NCBI RefSeq assembly: GCF_905163445.1
Contig: NC_053197.1
Coordinates: forward strand, 14,570,001-14,634,000
Source: Pararge aegeria
Lineage: Eukaryota > Arthropoda > Insecta > Lepidoptera > Nymphalidae
Length of the DNA: 64,000 nucleotides
Direction: 5' to 3'
The notes under the pieces are model-generated. The model was not told the origin of the DNA. It did no database searches and worked only from the letters and a program-made list of their open reading frames with translations. Within the stretch, counting starts at the first letter, position 1. Every line of letters begins with the position of its first letter. Shown here in pieces: positions 11,076 to 23,900 of this stretch. The position numbers and the translations under genes are program-made.

Positions 11076-11217
11076 AAGGACTAACGAGAAAGAGAGTTTG
11101 GAAACCTCTACTCTAGACCGACAGAGCAGTTTGATATAGGTACATAGATATTTTACTTGTTCCAGACACTCCAACCACCCGCTGTCCTAGCAGACAAAGC
11201 ACAAGAATGCGCCGTTC

Positions 11218-11354
11218 ATGATGAAACTCTATCCCAACGGGCACTCGGCTCTCAATGGCTACTTTATGATGTACCTGGCGAAATGGAAACGAGTCGCGGT
11301 ACTGTTGCTGATCATATGGATCGCTGTCACATACCTGGTGATATCGCCGCTGAG
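11218..11354 (+). CDS. FucT6: FucT6 exon 1 of 12 (coding): membrane anchor
   Basis: Encodes residues 1-45 and two bases of codon 46: a short cytoplasmic part ending MMYLAKWKR, then the hydrophobic span VAVLLLIIWIAVTYLVI. The donor is 'tgag|gtaatt'. A possible acceptor 'ttgttccag' ends at 11165, making 11166-11217 a 5' UTR piece. The next coding exon is about 10.5 kb away, but phase 2 fits it directly. Confidence 0.8.
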
Positions 11355-14300
11355 GTAATTCCTTATTTATTTATTAACAGATTATTTAATATAAAAGGAA
11401 GTAGTAGAGCTCTTTGTGACACAGCTGTGTGAGAAGTGAAACCACCATGCTTATGTCTGCCGCTGAGAAGCAGTGTTTTAATGCTGTGTGTCGTTCTGAA
11501 GTGCGTGGTTACCGGTGTAATTGCAGGCAGATTAGGCTTAACACCTACGTCTCAAATTGATGGACACAGGGCGGCATGTTGCAGGACCTGCTCCTTGCAT
11601 GCCCCTGCGAAGTGTTGCTCTGTTTATAGGCGAGGGTTACCCACTTACCATCAGGCGGGGCATCTGCTTGGTCCGTCAATTATTACTATAAAATGTAATG
11701 TAAAATGCTGTGTTTGAGTGGTCTGAGAGCATTTTGCCGATGTATAGACACGTGAGGCTTAATATCTACCAGTGGCGTGCACAGGAATTTGGATACAGGT
11801 TAAGCATCAAGAAGTATACCTGCAAAATCCTCCTCTGTTGCCAGTTATATGAAAATTTTAGGGTAGGCAGCGCTTTTGTGCTTGTATGAAATGCAAGCCG
11901 CTGACACATCTACACCTCAGGTTTATGGACACATGGACGACACTTTTATGTGCTCTTTGCATAAATGTGTTGCTCTGGTTAGAATAGGCACTGGTTTTAC
12001 GCTTACATCAACGGTGAACCATCTGCTTGATGAGTCAGAAATAACTTTAGAAAAAGAAGGAGGTTATCAACAAGGATGCTTTCTTTTTATTTATGTTTGT
12101 GCATATTTGATATTTCCTACATTCTTTTTTGTTTTGTTTTTCCGAAATGGTCTCATTTGAATTTTAGGTAGGGGAATTTTTTTTTTTGGTAAATTATGTT
12201 TTCGATCTTTACGACAAACGAAAGTAAAAAAATATGTCCTTGTTAAGTATTTAAATAAAATATCACGAGTGATATTGGTTGGTTTAACATTTGGTAAAAG
12301 ACGTACTTAAAACAATAAAAGAACATTTTTGGAATCTACCCGATTTGTAAAAGAAGAATTTAACAAATCCGTCATTAAATGTCGGAATTATGCCCGAACA
12401 TACATAAAAAGAGAGCAACCTTCTTAATTTTTTATAGTTATTTGTGACAGTAAAAACAGAGCAAAAGATAAGAGAAAGAAGGGCGTAATACATATCTACT
12501 GACAAATATCTTTAGTGGAATAAAAAAAGGAAAATTAATAATAAAAGGTTCTGGATTCGAATTTTGAATTTTAGCAGATTACAAAATTATTCAACACAGA
12601 ACGTAAAGTGTTGACGAGTATAGAGCTGTAGCTGAGTACCATGAAATTGACATGCCGACTTATTGCTCGAGACGTTATTATTGGAAGTAGCGTGGTTAAT
12701 GCAGTAAAGCCTTCGGGGATCGAAAGGAAATTAGTTTAAGGCGCGTCACCAAGCAATATGCTGGCCGTTTTATGGTAAATTTATTGCCTATTCTACTCGT
12801 TAACGAGGTTTGAAGTGGTGCTATAATCAATGGGAAAACTGAAGTAATATGATAATTGAAAAAATAATATAACGTGAGCGGTTTATGAGTATGATAACGC
12901 GGGTGAAACCGCGGGGACAAGCTAGTTCATTTGCCTAAATCGCTGTATTATCGTTGTTTAATTACCTATTTATTACTAAAAAAAAGTTGGTGATACTTTA
13001 TTTAGGTGTTGTTTCAAAGGCCCAAGGTTTCAGAGAGCTTGTTCATTTGAAAAATTAAATTGAAAAATTATTTGACTGGAAATCTAAGAAAAGTTCCTCT
13101 TACATAATGTATGTTGTCATTATTGTGACGCTATGCTCAAAACTATATTCGTTAACTTAAAACTAAAGCTAGGAGGGTTCCACACGCACCCGGGTCTAAG
13201 AAAAGCCTACAGCAAACTTAGCATTTTTTTTGTTATCACTATCTCAGAGTCAATTAATATTTAGCTATGAAGTAAGAGCAGCGGCGTGCATAGCCTTCTA
13301 TATATTATATAGAAAATCTCCAGTACGAGTTATAAATACTTAAGGGTAGGCTTTTTGTAACTCTTACAATGCCTATCGTTAAGTTTTTTATAACTCGTAC
13401 TGGAGATTTTCTTCATTTTATATCATCTGCATACCCTGTGCATACCTTCTATGCACGCCACATTGGAAATAGTGGTCTGATTAATTGGCAGGAAAGCGTC
13501 AATTGCTTAAAAATTCAGAAAAGTAAAGTCAGTTAATTAAAGTCTAATGAATAGTAGTAGAAACGGATGTCCAAGCTGCATTCATGCCTACTCTGAAATT
13601 TTGCAATCCCGTATATGAATTTAAAATTCGTAACGAGGTTGCGGAGAGGCATGGAAATCGCCTAAGGACGCAGCATCGTTGCTGACTACAAAGTAGCGAG
13701 ACGAAGTATGTAAATAATGCAGGCGAACTACTCACGTGCGAGTACCAAGACTGGTAAGTTTTACTAGCATCCCGTCTGGCGTAAACTTTAGTGGCGCAGG
13801 GACGTTTTTAATATTTAATTTTCATTTTAAATGTGCACTGTAGAGATGGCGCGATAGAGAATTTTGTTTGGCTTAATCTCTAATCCTTGGCTTAATCTCA
13901 TAATCCTATATGAATGCTGTCATATCATCATCATCCTTACATTAAGCCAACATGCATTTATTGATGGAAATAAGGATTTAAAAAAGTAATGAGTTCCAGA
14001 ATCTCAAGAACTACTTTCGCATTCTTATCATCTTCAGACGGAATCATCTTCTTCATCGGAAATAGCGACTCGAAGTATATAAATAAACTAGTTGTACCTT
14101 GCCACGCTTCGCTGTGGCACATTGTGATTGAATGGTTGAGAAAAATAGATAAAAACAATCCTTGATGCGTATTATATATCATGCTAAAATTTCAGCCCGA
14201 TTATTGCAGTACTTTTTGAGTTGTGGAAGCGTACAAAAACCAGCATAACATTTATATATATATCTTAATATATATAAATCTCCTGTCACGATGTTTGTCC

Positions 14301-17300
14301 GCGATGGACTCCTAAACTACTTAACCGATTTTAAATTAAATTGGCACACCGTGAGCAGTCTGGTCCAACTTAAGAGATAGGATAGCTTAGGTCTTTAATT
14401 ATAGTCGCAATTTTATTTTATTGTAAATTATTTGTCTATGATTAATTGACAGTCACAACTCACATGTTATATTTATATATATACTACTATACTCATTTAA
14501 GGCTTAGCGATACTGAATACTTAAAAAAACAAAATCAAACGCAGACGAAGTCGCGGGCAACAGCTAGTATATATATATAGATAATATGTGTTTTAGCACC
14601 AAAGATGTCCCTCCTACTTCCAGAGGCAACCGGTATTATTTGGAAATTATAGATAGTTGCAATCATTGACTGCAAATGTTACATAGACTCTTCCGCACTT
14701 AAAGTTTTAGTAGTAGTACATATTAAAGCATTTTGTGGCAAAGCTTGTCCAGGGAAGTCCCTACTACCCCCATTCCTATTAAAGCTGCTAAGCTGCGTTC
14801 CAGTCCGAAGGGTGTCATTTCATAGGATGTGTTCCTTGCATGGCATTCAAAGTGTTCCTCTGTTTATGTAACAAATTATGGTTTTTCACTAGCCATTAGG
14901 TTACCACAGCTTGGTCCATCATTTATTACTATAAAAAAACCTTTAGGATGTTATCAACAATTATAATAATATAAATAATTTTAACGCCCCCACAATCTAC
15001 TCTAGGGCTAAAATTTTTCAAAATCTGATGGTAAGTGACCCTAATTTAACAAACATGAAACTTTTATTAAATTTTATTACTGTGGGAATTTTAGTATAAA
15101 ATTTTCATTTTTTATCATTAGCACCCCGTAACAGATTTTGTGATTTAAAATTCATTCAATACATTCTTGTTTGCTCGTAACATAGCCCAAAAAAATTCTG
15201 TCCAAATTTCATGTCTAAAAGAGTTAAAATTCAAAAATTATTTTTTTTCCAATCATTAACGCCCCCGCTATATATACACTTCGGAGATTTAACACTTATA
15301 AAAAAGTTAGCCTATCCATTAAGTCAATGTATTCTCTACATGGATGCAAAATTTCAATTCAATCGGATGTATAGTTTGTATTAGTTATTGTAGTTTGTAA
15401 TAGTTTTAACGGAGCAACCGTAAAAAACTATAGATTAATATATTAGTATAGAGTATAGATATAGATAATGCAGGCGCACTACTCACGTGCAAGTACCAAG
15501 ACTGGCTAGTTTTGCTAGCATCGCTTTTGGCGTAGAGACTTTTTTAATAATACATTTTCATTTTGAATGTGCTTCGTTGAAGGAACTATATTTCGCATAG
15601 AATTAAATTCTATTTTAGCATTTATGATTATGCAATATATTTAAGGATAATACAAATATACATTTTCTGTTGGAAATAAAGTCGACAAAGATAGCACGAT
15701 GAGTAAATTAAACTGTGCTATTCTCGAGTAATATTTAAAAATTCTGTTTAAGTTCTGCACTTCTTGTTTTAATTAAGTAGCGCTAACATTTCCATTCCTC
15801 AGCCTTTTGATACCAGTCATATCAGAATAACAAAGGCAGCAAGATGAGAAAATAAAATCTACAGAATTTCGGGTTCGTTTTTTGGCGTTTTTATCCTCAT
15901 TACCAATCGGTTTGAGTTATAAAACCCTGCGAGGAACGGTATTATAACAAACCGCATGTACAAAGTTGCGAGACGTATTATAATATTAATGGATACGGAA
16001 AAAATATGAATTAATATATAATGTCGCAAGTGCCAAAACTGATAAGTTTTTTTTAGTATCGCGTATGGCGTAGACTTTATTAGCGTATTTAAAATTTAAT
16101 TTTAAATGTGCTTTGTTGGAGGACTATAGAGATTGTGCCATTGAGAATTAATTATATTATTAAACCATCATGCATTTATTGTTGGAAATAAGGGTATAAA
16201 AAAGGGAAACTATAAGCTTTGCAGAATCTCGAGCATCTCTCGACTTTAAGCACTCTGTTTACCTGTTGGACTACGCCTAAGTCAAGGAAATGAACTCTTA
16301 AGAATTTCGGTTAGCTTTTTCAGCGTTTTTTTTCTCACCATCAATCGGTTCCAGTAATAAAACCTCCTAAGAAACGGTATTGTTCTGGACTACAAAGTAG
16401 TGAGACGGTGTGTTAACAATTGTTGCGAACTGCACATGTGCAAGTACCAAAACTAGCTAGTTTTGCTAGCATCGCGTCTGGTGTCAAACTTTAGTGGCGT
16501 AGAGACGTTTTTAATATTAAATTTTCATTTTAAACGTGCATTGTTAAAGACACAATAGTAGGGTATAACGCGATGAGTAAATTAAATTTTGCAGCATCAC
16601 AAATTTTATTTGTTTTCTACCGTCAACATTATGATCCAACATGCATTCACTATTGGGCATAAGGTTTTGAAGACCTTCCTAGCGCAGCAGCGATCGCTGT
16701 GATATTAAGTACTTTTATTTGTTCTTTTTTAAAATTTATTTCATTTTTAACTCTAAATTAACTCTTGTTATACTAATAGCGCAACGTGCGACGCGGTTGT
16801 TTGCTCAGTCTGATACTGGAGCAGACTGAAAATCAGCGCTGAGCAATGCACAGCATAAGGCTGAGTTTGCGACCATTTGCCATATTGCTAATATTAATTG
16901 ATAAACCTTTATTTAAAAATCTTGTATTAACAATAGTGTATGGCAATAAAGGACGTTTCCGGCAGTGGCATTTTGGAAATTTATAATTTCTGAATTTTGT
17001 CTTATCTGATTTGGTGGTAGGATTCTGCTCACAATAAAGCAGAATATAAAGCTCATATAGTTGCGCATGCGCACGACTGCTTGCACGGCAGGATACAACA
17101 TTGCATTTGTACCCATATAGATATGGTTGAGGAGCATATGTATATTGATCTCAAAATTGACTTTCGTTTTAATTGGCAACCCCATATAAACTATATTTGT
17201 GAAAAGCTGAGAGCTATATTAAGTAGGTTATACATACTCAAATATAAACTTCCTTACAAGACGCTGAGATTACTATACTTGGCACTAGCAGACTCAATAA

Positions 17301-17920
17301 TTGGATACGGTCTGAGTAGTTATGGTAGAACATATAAAACATATATTACCCGAATATACAACCTACAACTAAAAATGTTAAAAACCATAGTACCTAAAAA
17401 AATCAAACTAAAATACTCAAAGGAATGCCATGAATTATTCACATATTGTAAATTATTGCCAGTGCAGAGCAAAGTTACGTTAGCTGTACTTAAGGAAGAA
17501 TTTGGTAATATACAACATCTTAGACGTAAAGGGCGAGATGGCAATTTACGGAAACTGCCTAGTTATAAAAAGTTTATTCTACCGAAAACACATAATGTGT
17601 ACGGAAGAAGGAATTATAAATACATATTACCCAAAATATTTGAAGATCTCCCACCTGCTTTGCAATGTGTAAATGGAAAAAAACATATATTTTTAAGAAA
17701 TTGTAAAAGACATTTTTTAGCTAATAGTTCAAAAATGCCACTGTTTGATTAAGATTGTTTAAATATTTTTACATTAAGATTAAGTAGTTGAATAAATTTT
17801 TTCTTTTTTTTTTTTTTAGATATACACTTGCGAACCTGCCATCCCCACCATAAACGCATAGTTTCTAAGGGGATGGATAATTATGTTGGAAAAATATTTG
17901 TAACTTTTTATTTTGAACAA

Positions 17921-17955
<35 letters not shown>

Positions 17956-20900
17956 GTCCGTCGCTAGTTACCACCTTACCTGCGAAGAAGCGCCGCTAAG
18001 CTATTTAGTGTTCCGTAACGATGTCGCGTAGAAACCGATAATAAACCACCGATAAGGGGGTTGAATAAACCTGCCATACCGCTAACAGGTTAGCCCGTTA
18101 CGTAAATAATGTTACAACGTTAGACCAAATTAGTAGTTAGTTTTAAGTATTAAAAATACCACTTGCTTCAACAGTGAAGGAAAACATTTTGAGGAAACTT
18201 GCATGCTAGCACCGTACTCTGTAATGTTCTCAAAGGAGTGTGTGGAATGTGTGGAGTCAACCAATTCACACTGGGCCAGCGTGGTGTATGCCCCCCTTCT
18301 CATTGTGGGACGAGACTCGTTCCCTGTTGTGGGCCTGATATGATGACGATGACTCAATAATTCCTTCAGCCTTTGATACTCAATTGCTACCAGTCTCCTG
18401 TTCACAAAAATATACTGAATTTCGAATGGATCGTAGCTGAACCTTTAAGGGTTGTTAAAACGTCACCGGAGGAATCGAGCGAGCGGGAAAGCATGCCAGG
18501 AGTTTAGCTGGGACTCGAGGAATTTCGGAAGGAATGGGACGATCTGAAGGTACCTCATGTGAGGGTCCTACCCAGGCTTAGCTCGACGTTGTGACTTTCT
18601 GGACTAGAGTTAAGTCGTAACGCCCTCGTCACGGTCACGCGGGCGTAAGGACCCACGTCCGGATGACGTCATAAACCGGGGCGTTCGTCTTCGCCGCCAA
18701 AAACGCTGTGCAGACATTGCGTATGTGCTACGTAATTGGGACACATTGTGGTAAGATCGTCTCGGTCGCTAAGGACGTGTTTGGGGCGTCTCGAAATTAG
18801 AGTTGTATTGGGGTCGGGAGCGTAAGTGGGTGCCTAGAGCTCTAACGGGCTAATTAGGATGTCGGTCTGTTCAAAAATATTGTAAACTAGCTACTGCCCG
18901 CGACTTCTTGCGTGTCTTTTTTTGTTTCATTAAATTTAGGTATTGTTCTACAGATATTTTTAAACTTGAATATTCTTGTAAGAAAATCGGGTTTAGTTTT
19001 TCAATTAAGTGTATCTCAAAAAAGAAATATTTTGTTTATGTGTCGTCCTTAATTTTTTTAAACTCGCTTTAACTTTTAAATTAAATGTCCGATTGCAATG
19101 AATTAAAAAGTATTTTAATACTAAATAATATGATAAAACTATTTATTGAAATAATAATTTATACTTCCATACTTATGTAACCCAATTTTGTACCTACCGG
19201 CGGTCTAAGAAAATTTTAAAACAAAAGCTTATGTATTTGTAACTCGTTTCATTTTATATCACCCGCATTAATATAAGGCATATTTAATATCCACATAATT
19301 TTGATCCAACTGAAAATTCACTGTGCATATGAGTCTATTTCAATAGCTTATATATAAATGCTTGCTGCAGGAGTGAAGTTCGAAGTTTTATTCAGGCCGC
19401 AGACGGTACGGAGTTTTAGCCTAAGGGCCTACATATTGTTCGCGGAAAGTTAAGGATATACTTTTCAAGCGAAATAAGTATTGTAGAAGAGTAGCTTTCG
19501 GGATATATATATTTTAAATAATCGTTAGTTAAATTTCTCATTATGAAATAATGCAAAAGCTAGTATTGCTCTCGTTCTTCGTCTACGTTCATTACAGTTT
19601 TTTTTACAAATATCGTGGGAACCGTAAGTTTCTCAAAAAGTAGCATTTGTTACCTACTCTCCGTTTTTTCAAATAACTCTATGCCAAAGATAAAGTTGAT
19701 TGGTTCCTTAGTTAGGGCGTAAAGGAAGGACAAACAAACAAATAAACGGACACACTTTCGCATTTATAATATTAGTTAGGACTAGGATAAGTGATAGCAT
19801 TATTTCGTCTTAAAGTGGTGAACCTTGTAATAAGTGATTATTTTCAATGTCTTCGGCAAAATTATGAAAAAGAATAAACAATTTAAAAAAGTATAATTGT
19901 GAATTCGCAAAAAATACCTATGTAACTTTTTCTTCGGACTAAGAGAAATCCAAAAAATCAAATATCATTAAAATTGGTCCAGCCGTTCTTAAGTTATAAA
20001 TGGTGTAACTAACACAATATATATATATATATATATAGATTTTTTTAATTAATTTTCCAATGGAGGCGAAAATTACATGATAATCGGAGTTCCTGATTTA
20101 TCGCAACAGTCCTACTAATATTGACGGCCGACTGGCGCAGTTGGCAGCGACCCTGCTTTCTGAGTCCAGGGCCGTGGGTTCGATTCCCACAACTGGAAAA
20201 TATTGATGTGATGAACATGAATGTTTTTCAGTGCCTGGGTGTTTATCCGTATATTATAAGTATTTATGTATATTATTTATAGAAATATTCATCAGTCATC
20301 TTAGTACCCATAACACAAGCTACGCTTACTTTGGGGCTAGATGGCGATGTGTGTAATGTCGTAGTATATTTATATTTATTTGATATTATAAGTGAAAGTC
20401 TGGATGTTTGTTACTAAATCACGCAAAAGCGGCTGAATGGATTTTGATGAAATTTGGCATGCATGTAGCCTTTGACATGGAAAAGAACATAGGCTACCTT
20501 TTATCCCCTTTCCTCAAGTAGTTCCCGAAGAAAAATTGAAAATTGTTTACGAGCTAAGCCGGGCGGCAGACAGCTTTGAAATTTGGTATGCATGTCACCT
20601 ATGTTATGGAAAAGGACACTTTCTATACTGATCTCTCAAATAGTTCCCTTAGTAAGATTAACACGAAGGAACGATTTGAGAAGTCCACGCAGACGTAGTC
20701 GCGGGCCGAAGCTCGTTGTTTTATAAAGAAATTAAGTTATGACCATATTATAATAGTTTTACGAGTAGTTTCTCAAAGTAGTAAAACCCAATACTCATAT
20801 AGATGTTTATAAGAATAGTTATTTGTCGCTGTGTTATCTTAATTAGGTACGGAATATTAAAAAACCGAAATAATAGTTATTGTTTTGCGTATAAAGCGAT

Positions 20901-23900
20901 TACATATAGCAATCAAATGCTTAAATGTACCCTCAAAATCAAAATTAATTTCTTTCACGTACTAGCTTATAAGCTTAATAAGTTATATAACACCAGATAA
21001 CACTTATTAATTGAATCACTTGTTATTTTTTTTATTTTTTCTGTTTATTTTGTATTGTTGATGTTATCAGTATGTTGTAAGCAAGAATTAAAAGGCTTTT
21101 TTTTTTATTTTTTTTATTTATTTTTTATTTTTTTTTATTTATTATTTTTTTTATTTACTAGCTTATAAGCACTTTTGTGTAATTCTACGTTTGTAGCAAA
21201 AAACGACACAGTTTTAATAGAAACGCATTAACTTATTAATTAAAGAAATGTACATTATAAACATAATTCAATTTGGAATACTTTAAGACTCATTATCGGC
21301 CAACCAAGTTTCACTGAACATTAAAATTTGTGATTTTTGTACAATTGAATCAATCACGGGAACAAGCCCGCAGACTTTGACAATTGATAGTGTACCTACA
21401 CTGCCAAACCTTGTAGCTAACTTCAGGGTGTCGGTTTTTTGTGACGGCGCATTGTCCAAATTTAATCTCATAATTTTTCCCTAACGCGCCAAAAGAAGTA
21501 TAATTTTTTTTCTTTTCAATAAATCGCTGCGTATATTTATCGATGGAATATATCGATATATTTTTACATTTAATTCCTACTCTAATGCAGTGGTTGTACG
21601 GGTAAATATGAATTCCCTTTGCACCCTTAACTTGTGGGAGAATCCGGTGGGTGCACGGGTAGCTTCCCTAGCTCCCTTCTAACTTATCTTGGCCCACGAT
21701 TAAGTCTGCAGCTCGGGATAGGTCTGGATGGAAAAATGTAGTCTCGGCCCTATGCACCACCAGGTGTTGAAGGACTCAAAGAAGAAGAAGAGATGATAAA
21801 TAAATAAATAATAGTTAGTTAGAAATGGAGTAAATGTCAAAACTTGTTTCAGATGCGACGGGACTACAGAAGATTCGGCCGACTTTCAGGAGAGATTGAA
21901 AGCTGTCTCCATGCAACTGGAGTCCCTGAAGCAGCAACACAGCAACCTCATTTCACAGATAAAAAAGTCCTCAGGGTATGTTTAAATTTCGCCTTTGATA
22001 TTTTTTGCCGGCCCAGATATGAATTTACGTGAATATTTTTTTCGCTTTGTCCCAGAGCCGACTGACTACTTAAAACTTTACAGGCTTTATGACTCGCTCG
22101 GGAAGTGCAGTTTTTTTTTTTAAATAAGACGGTAACAGTTGTGCAGTAGCATTTCTTTTTAGGGTTCCGTGCTCAAAAGGTAAAACGCGACCCTATTACA
22201 AAGACTCCGCTGTCCGCCTGTCTGTCACTTGACTGTATCTCATGAACCGTGATAGTTAGACAGTTTATGTTTTTCTGTTGCCGCTTTAACAACAAATATT
22301 AAGAAACAGAATAAAATAATATTTAAGGAGGCTCCCATACAACAGACACAATTTTTTTTTTTTTAGTTTTATAGATAATGGTATGGAACACACATGCAGG
22401 TTTCATCACGTTGCTTTCCTTCACCGTTGAAGCAAGTGATATTTTAACTGGGTTAGAATAGTAGACTACGGACTTCAACCCTTCTCATTTTGTAAGGAGA
22501 CCGGTGCGCCCTGCATTGGGCCATATGATGATGCTTTATTTGTTTGCAGATTTAACGTAAACCTTAACGACCTAGAAACGTCCGCCCTTCTTCACAATGG
22601 TGGTGGCGCATCCGAAGAGTATGAGAATCTCAGACGAAGAATATACTCCAATACTAAAGAGATATGGTACTTCGTCAACCACGAGCTGACAAAGATCAAG
22701 GGGGAGGATGTACAGACTGAGAAGGTACAGGCGATTTTGGACCAAGTTGCTGATAGGAAGAGGTAAGTGAACTAGTCTAGAACTGCACTCATAACTTAAT
22801 TTTACAAAGAGTAAGTTTTTAGCTATTTTGGGATACTACGTGATAAAATCAGAAATGAGTAGTGGAAGAACCAGAGTTATCTACATAGCTCACCGAGTTG
22901 CGAAGCTGAAGTGGAAATGGACGGGGCACTTAGCTCGGAGGACCAATGGACGTTGGGGTTCCAAGGTGCAGGAATGGCAACCCCGCGGCCCTAAACGCAA
23001 CGTTGGTCGGCCCCCAACGACGGGGACAGTCGTCAAACGAGTTGCTGGGAGCCGCTGTAAACAAGCGGCCCAGGATCGTGGTGTTTGGAACTCCCTACAA
23101 AAGACCTATGTCCAGCAGTGGAATTCAATAAGTTGGAGTGATGAAGTTTTTAAGTAAGAATAATAGGTTTCTACGCGACATCGCACGAAAACACTAAATC
23201 GCGTAGTGGCACGTCTTTGTCGGTAGGGTCGTAACTAGCAACGGCCAAAGCCTCCAACCAGACCAGACCTGAGAAAATTCGGAAATTATAAATTTCCAAA
23301 ATGCCTATGCCGGCACCGGCGTACTTAAATTCACAGCGCTCACCATTGCGTTAGGGGGGTCATCAAAAATCCTCTGCATATCCCGGGAAAACCATTTCAC
23401 GCTGACGAACTCGCGTGCAGAAGCAGGTAGCTCATAAATAAGATTAAAGAACGAAGCCTTTAATTGGCTTAACGCATAATAGAACGGAAATCAAAGGCTG
23501 CACGCACCAGAAACTTGTGAAAGTATTCAATAAGTTGTAATGTCAATAATGGATTTATTATATTCTTACATATACTATATATACACATATATATTAATCG
23601 ACACACTATCATTGCTTTTGGTGTTAAGCAACTAAAATTATAAGTAAAATCTTTGTCGGTTTTCGCATCGAAAATTAGATATGTTGTTCATATATCACAT
23701 TTCTGATAAAATGCCGGTTTACACGATTCGTTGAAACTGTCTCGATAGAAATAATTGAAAAGTTTTAGGCCGCCTTCTTCTTCTTAGATCTTTATGAAAA
23801 TGTTGACATAAAATATATAAATGTAGGGTATCTAAATGTTTTGTAGTTAATTTTTATTTAAATTACTATTTTATATAGGATATTTCCTCCTCTAGTTTAA

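Larger units (their letters stand above)
13540..16565. repeat. Locally amplified block, at least four diverged copies
   Basis: A module with 'gcaagtaccaaaactagcta', 'ttttgctagcatcgc' and 'gacgtttttaatatt' recurs near 13730-13870, 15466-15600, 16020-16145 and 16430-16560. A neighbouring module ('catgcatttattg...ggaaataa') occurs at 13950 and 16166. The copies are confined to this 3 kb, so this is local duplication and not dispersed transposition. Confidence 0.6.

Noticed and set aside
11157..11432. Open frame in a different phase across the FucT6 first exon
   Set aside because: The frame of the membrane anchor is the one that matches the downstream splice phase and the FUT8 architecture.
20130..20200. 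Possible tRNA gene with a good T-arm
   Set aside because: The identical head recurs at 28238 and 51575 with the same SINE body and tail, so it is a SINE and not a tRNA gene.
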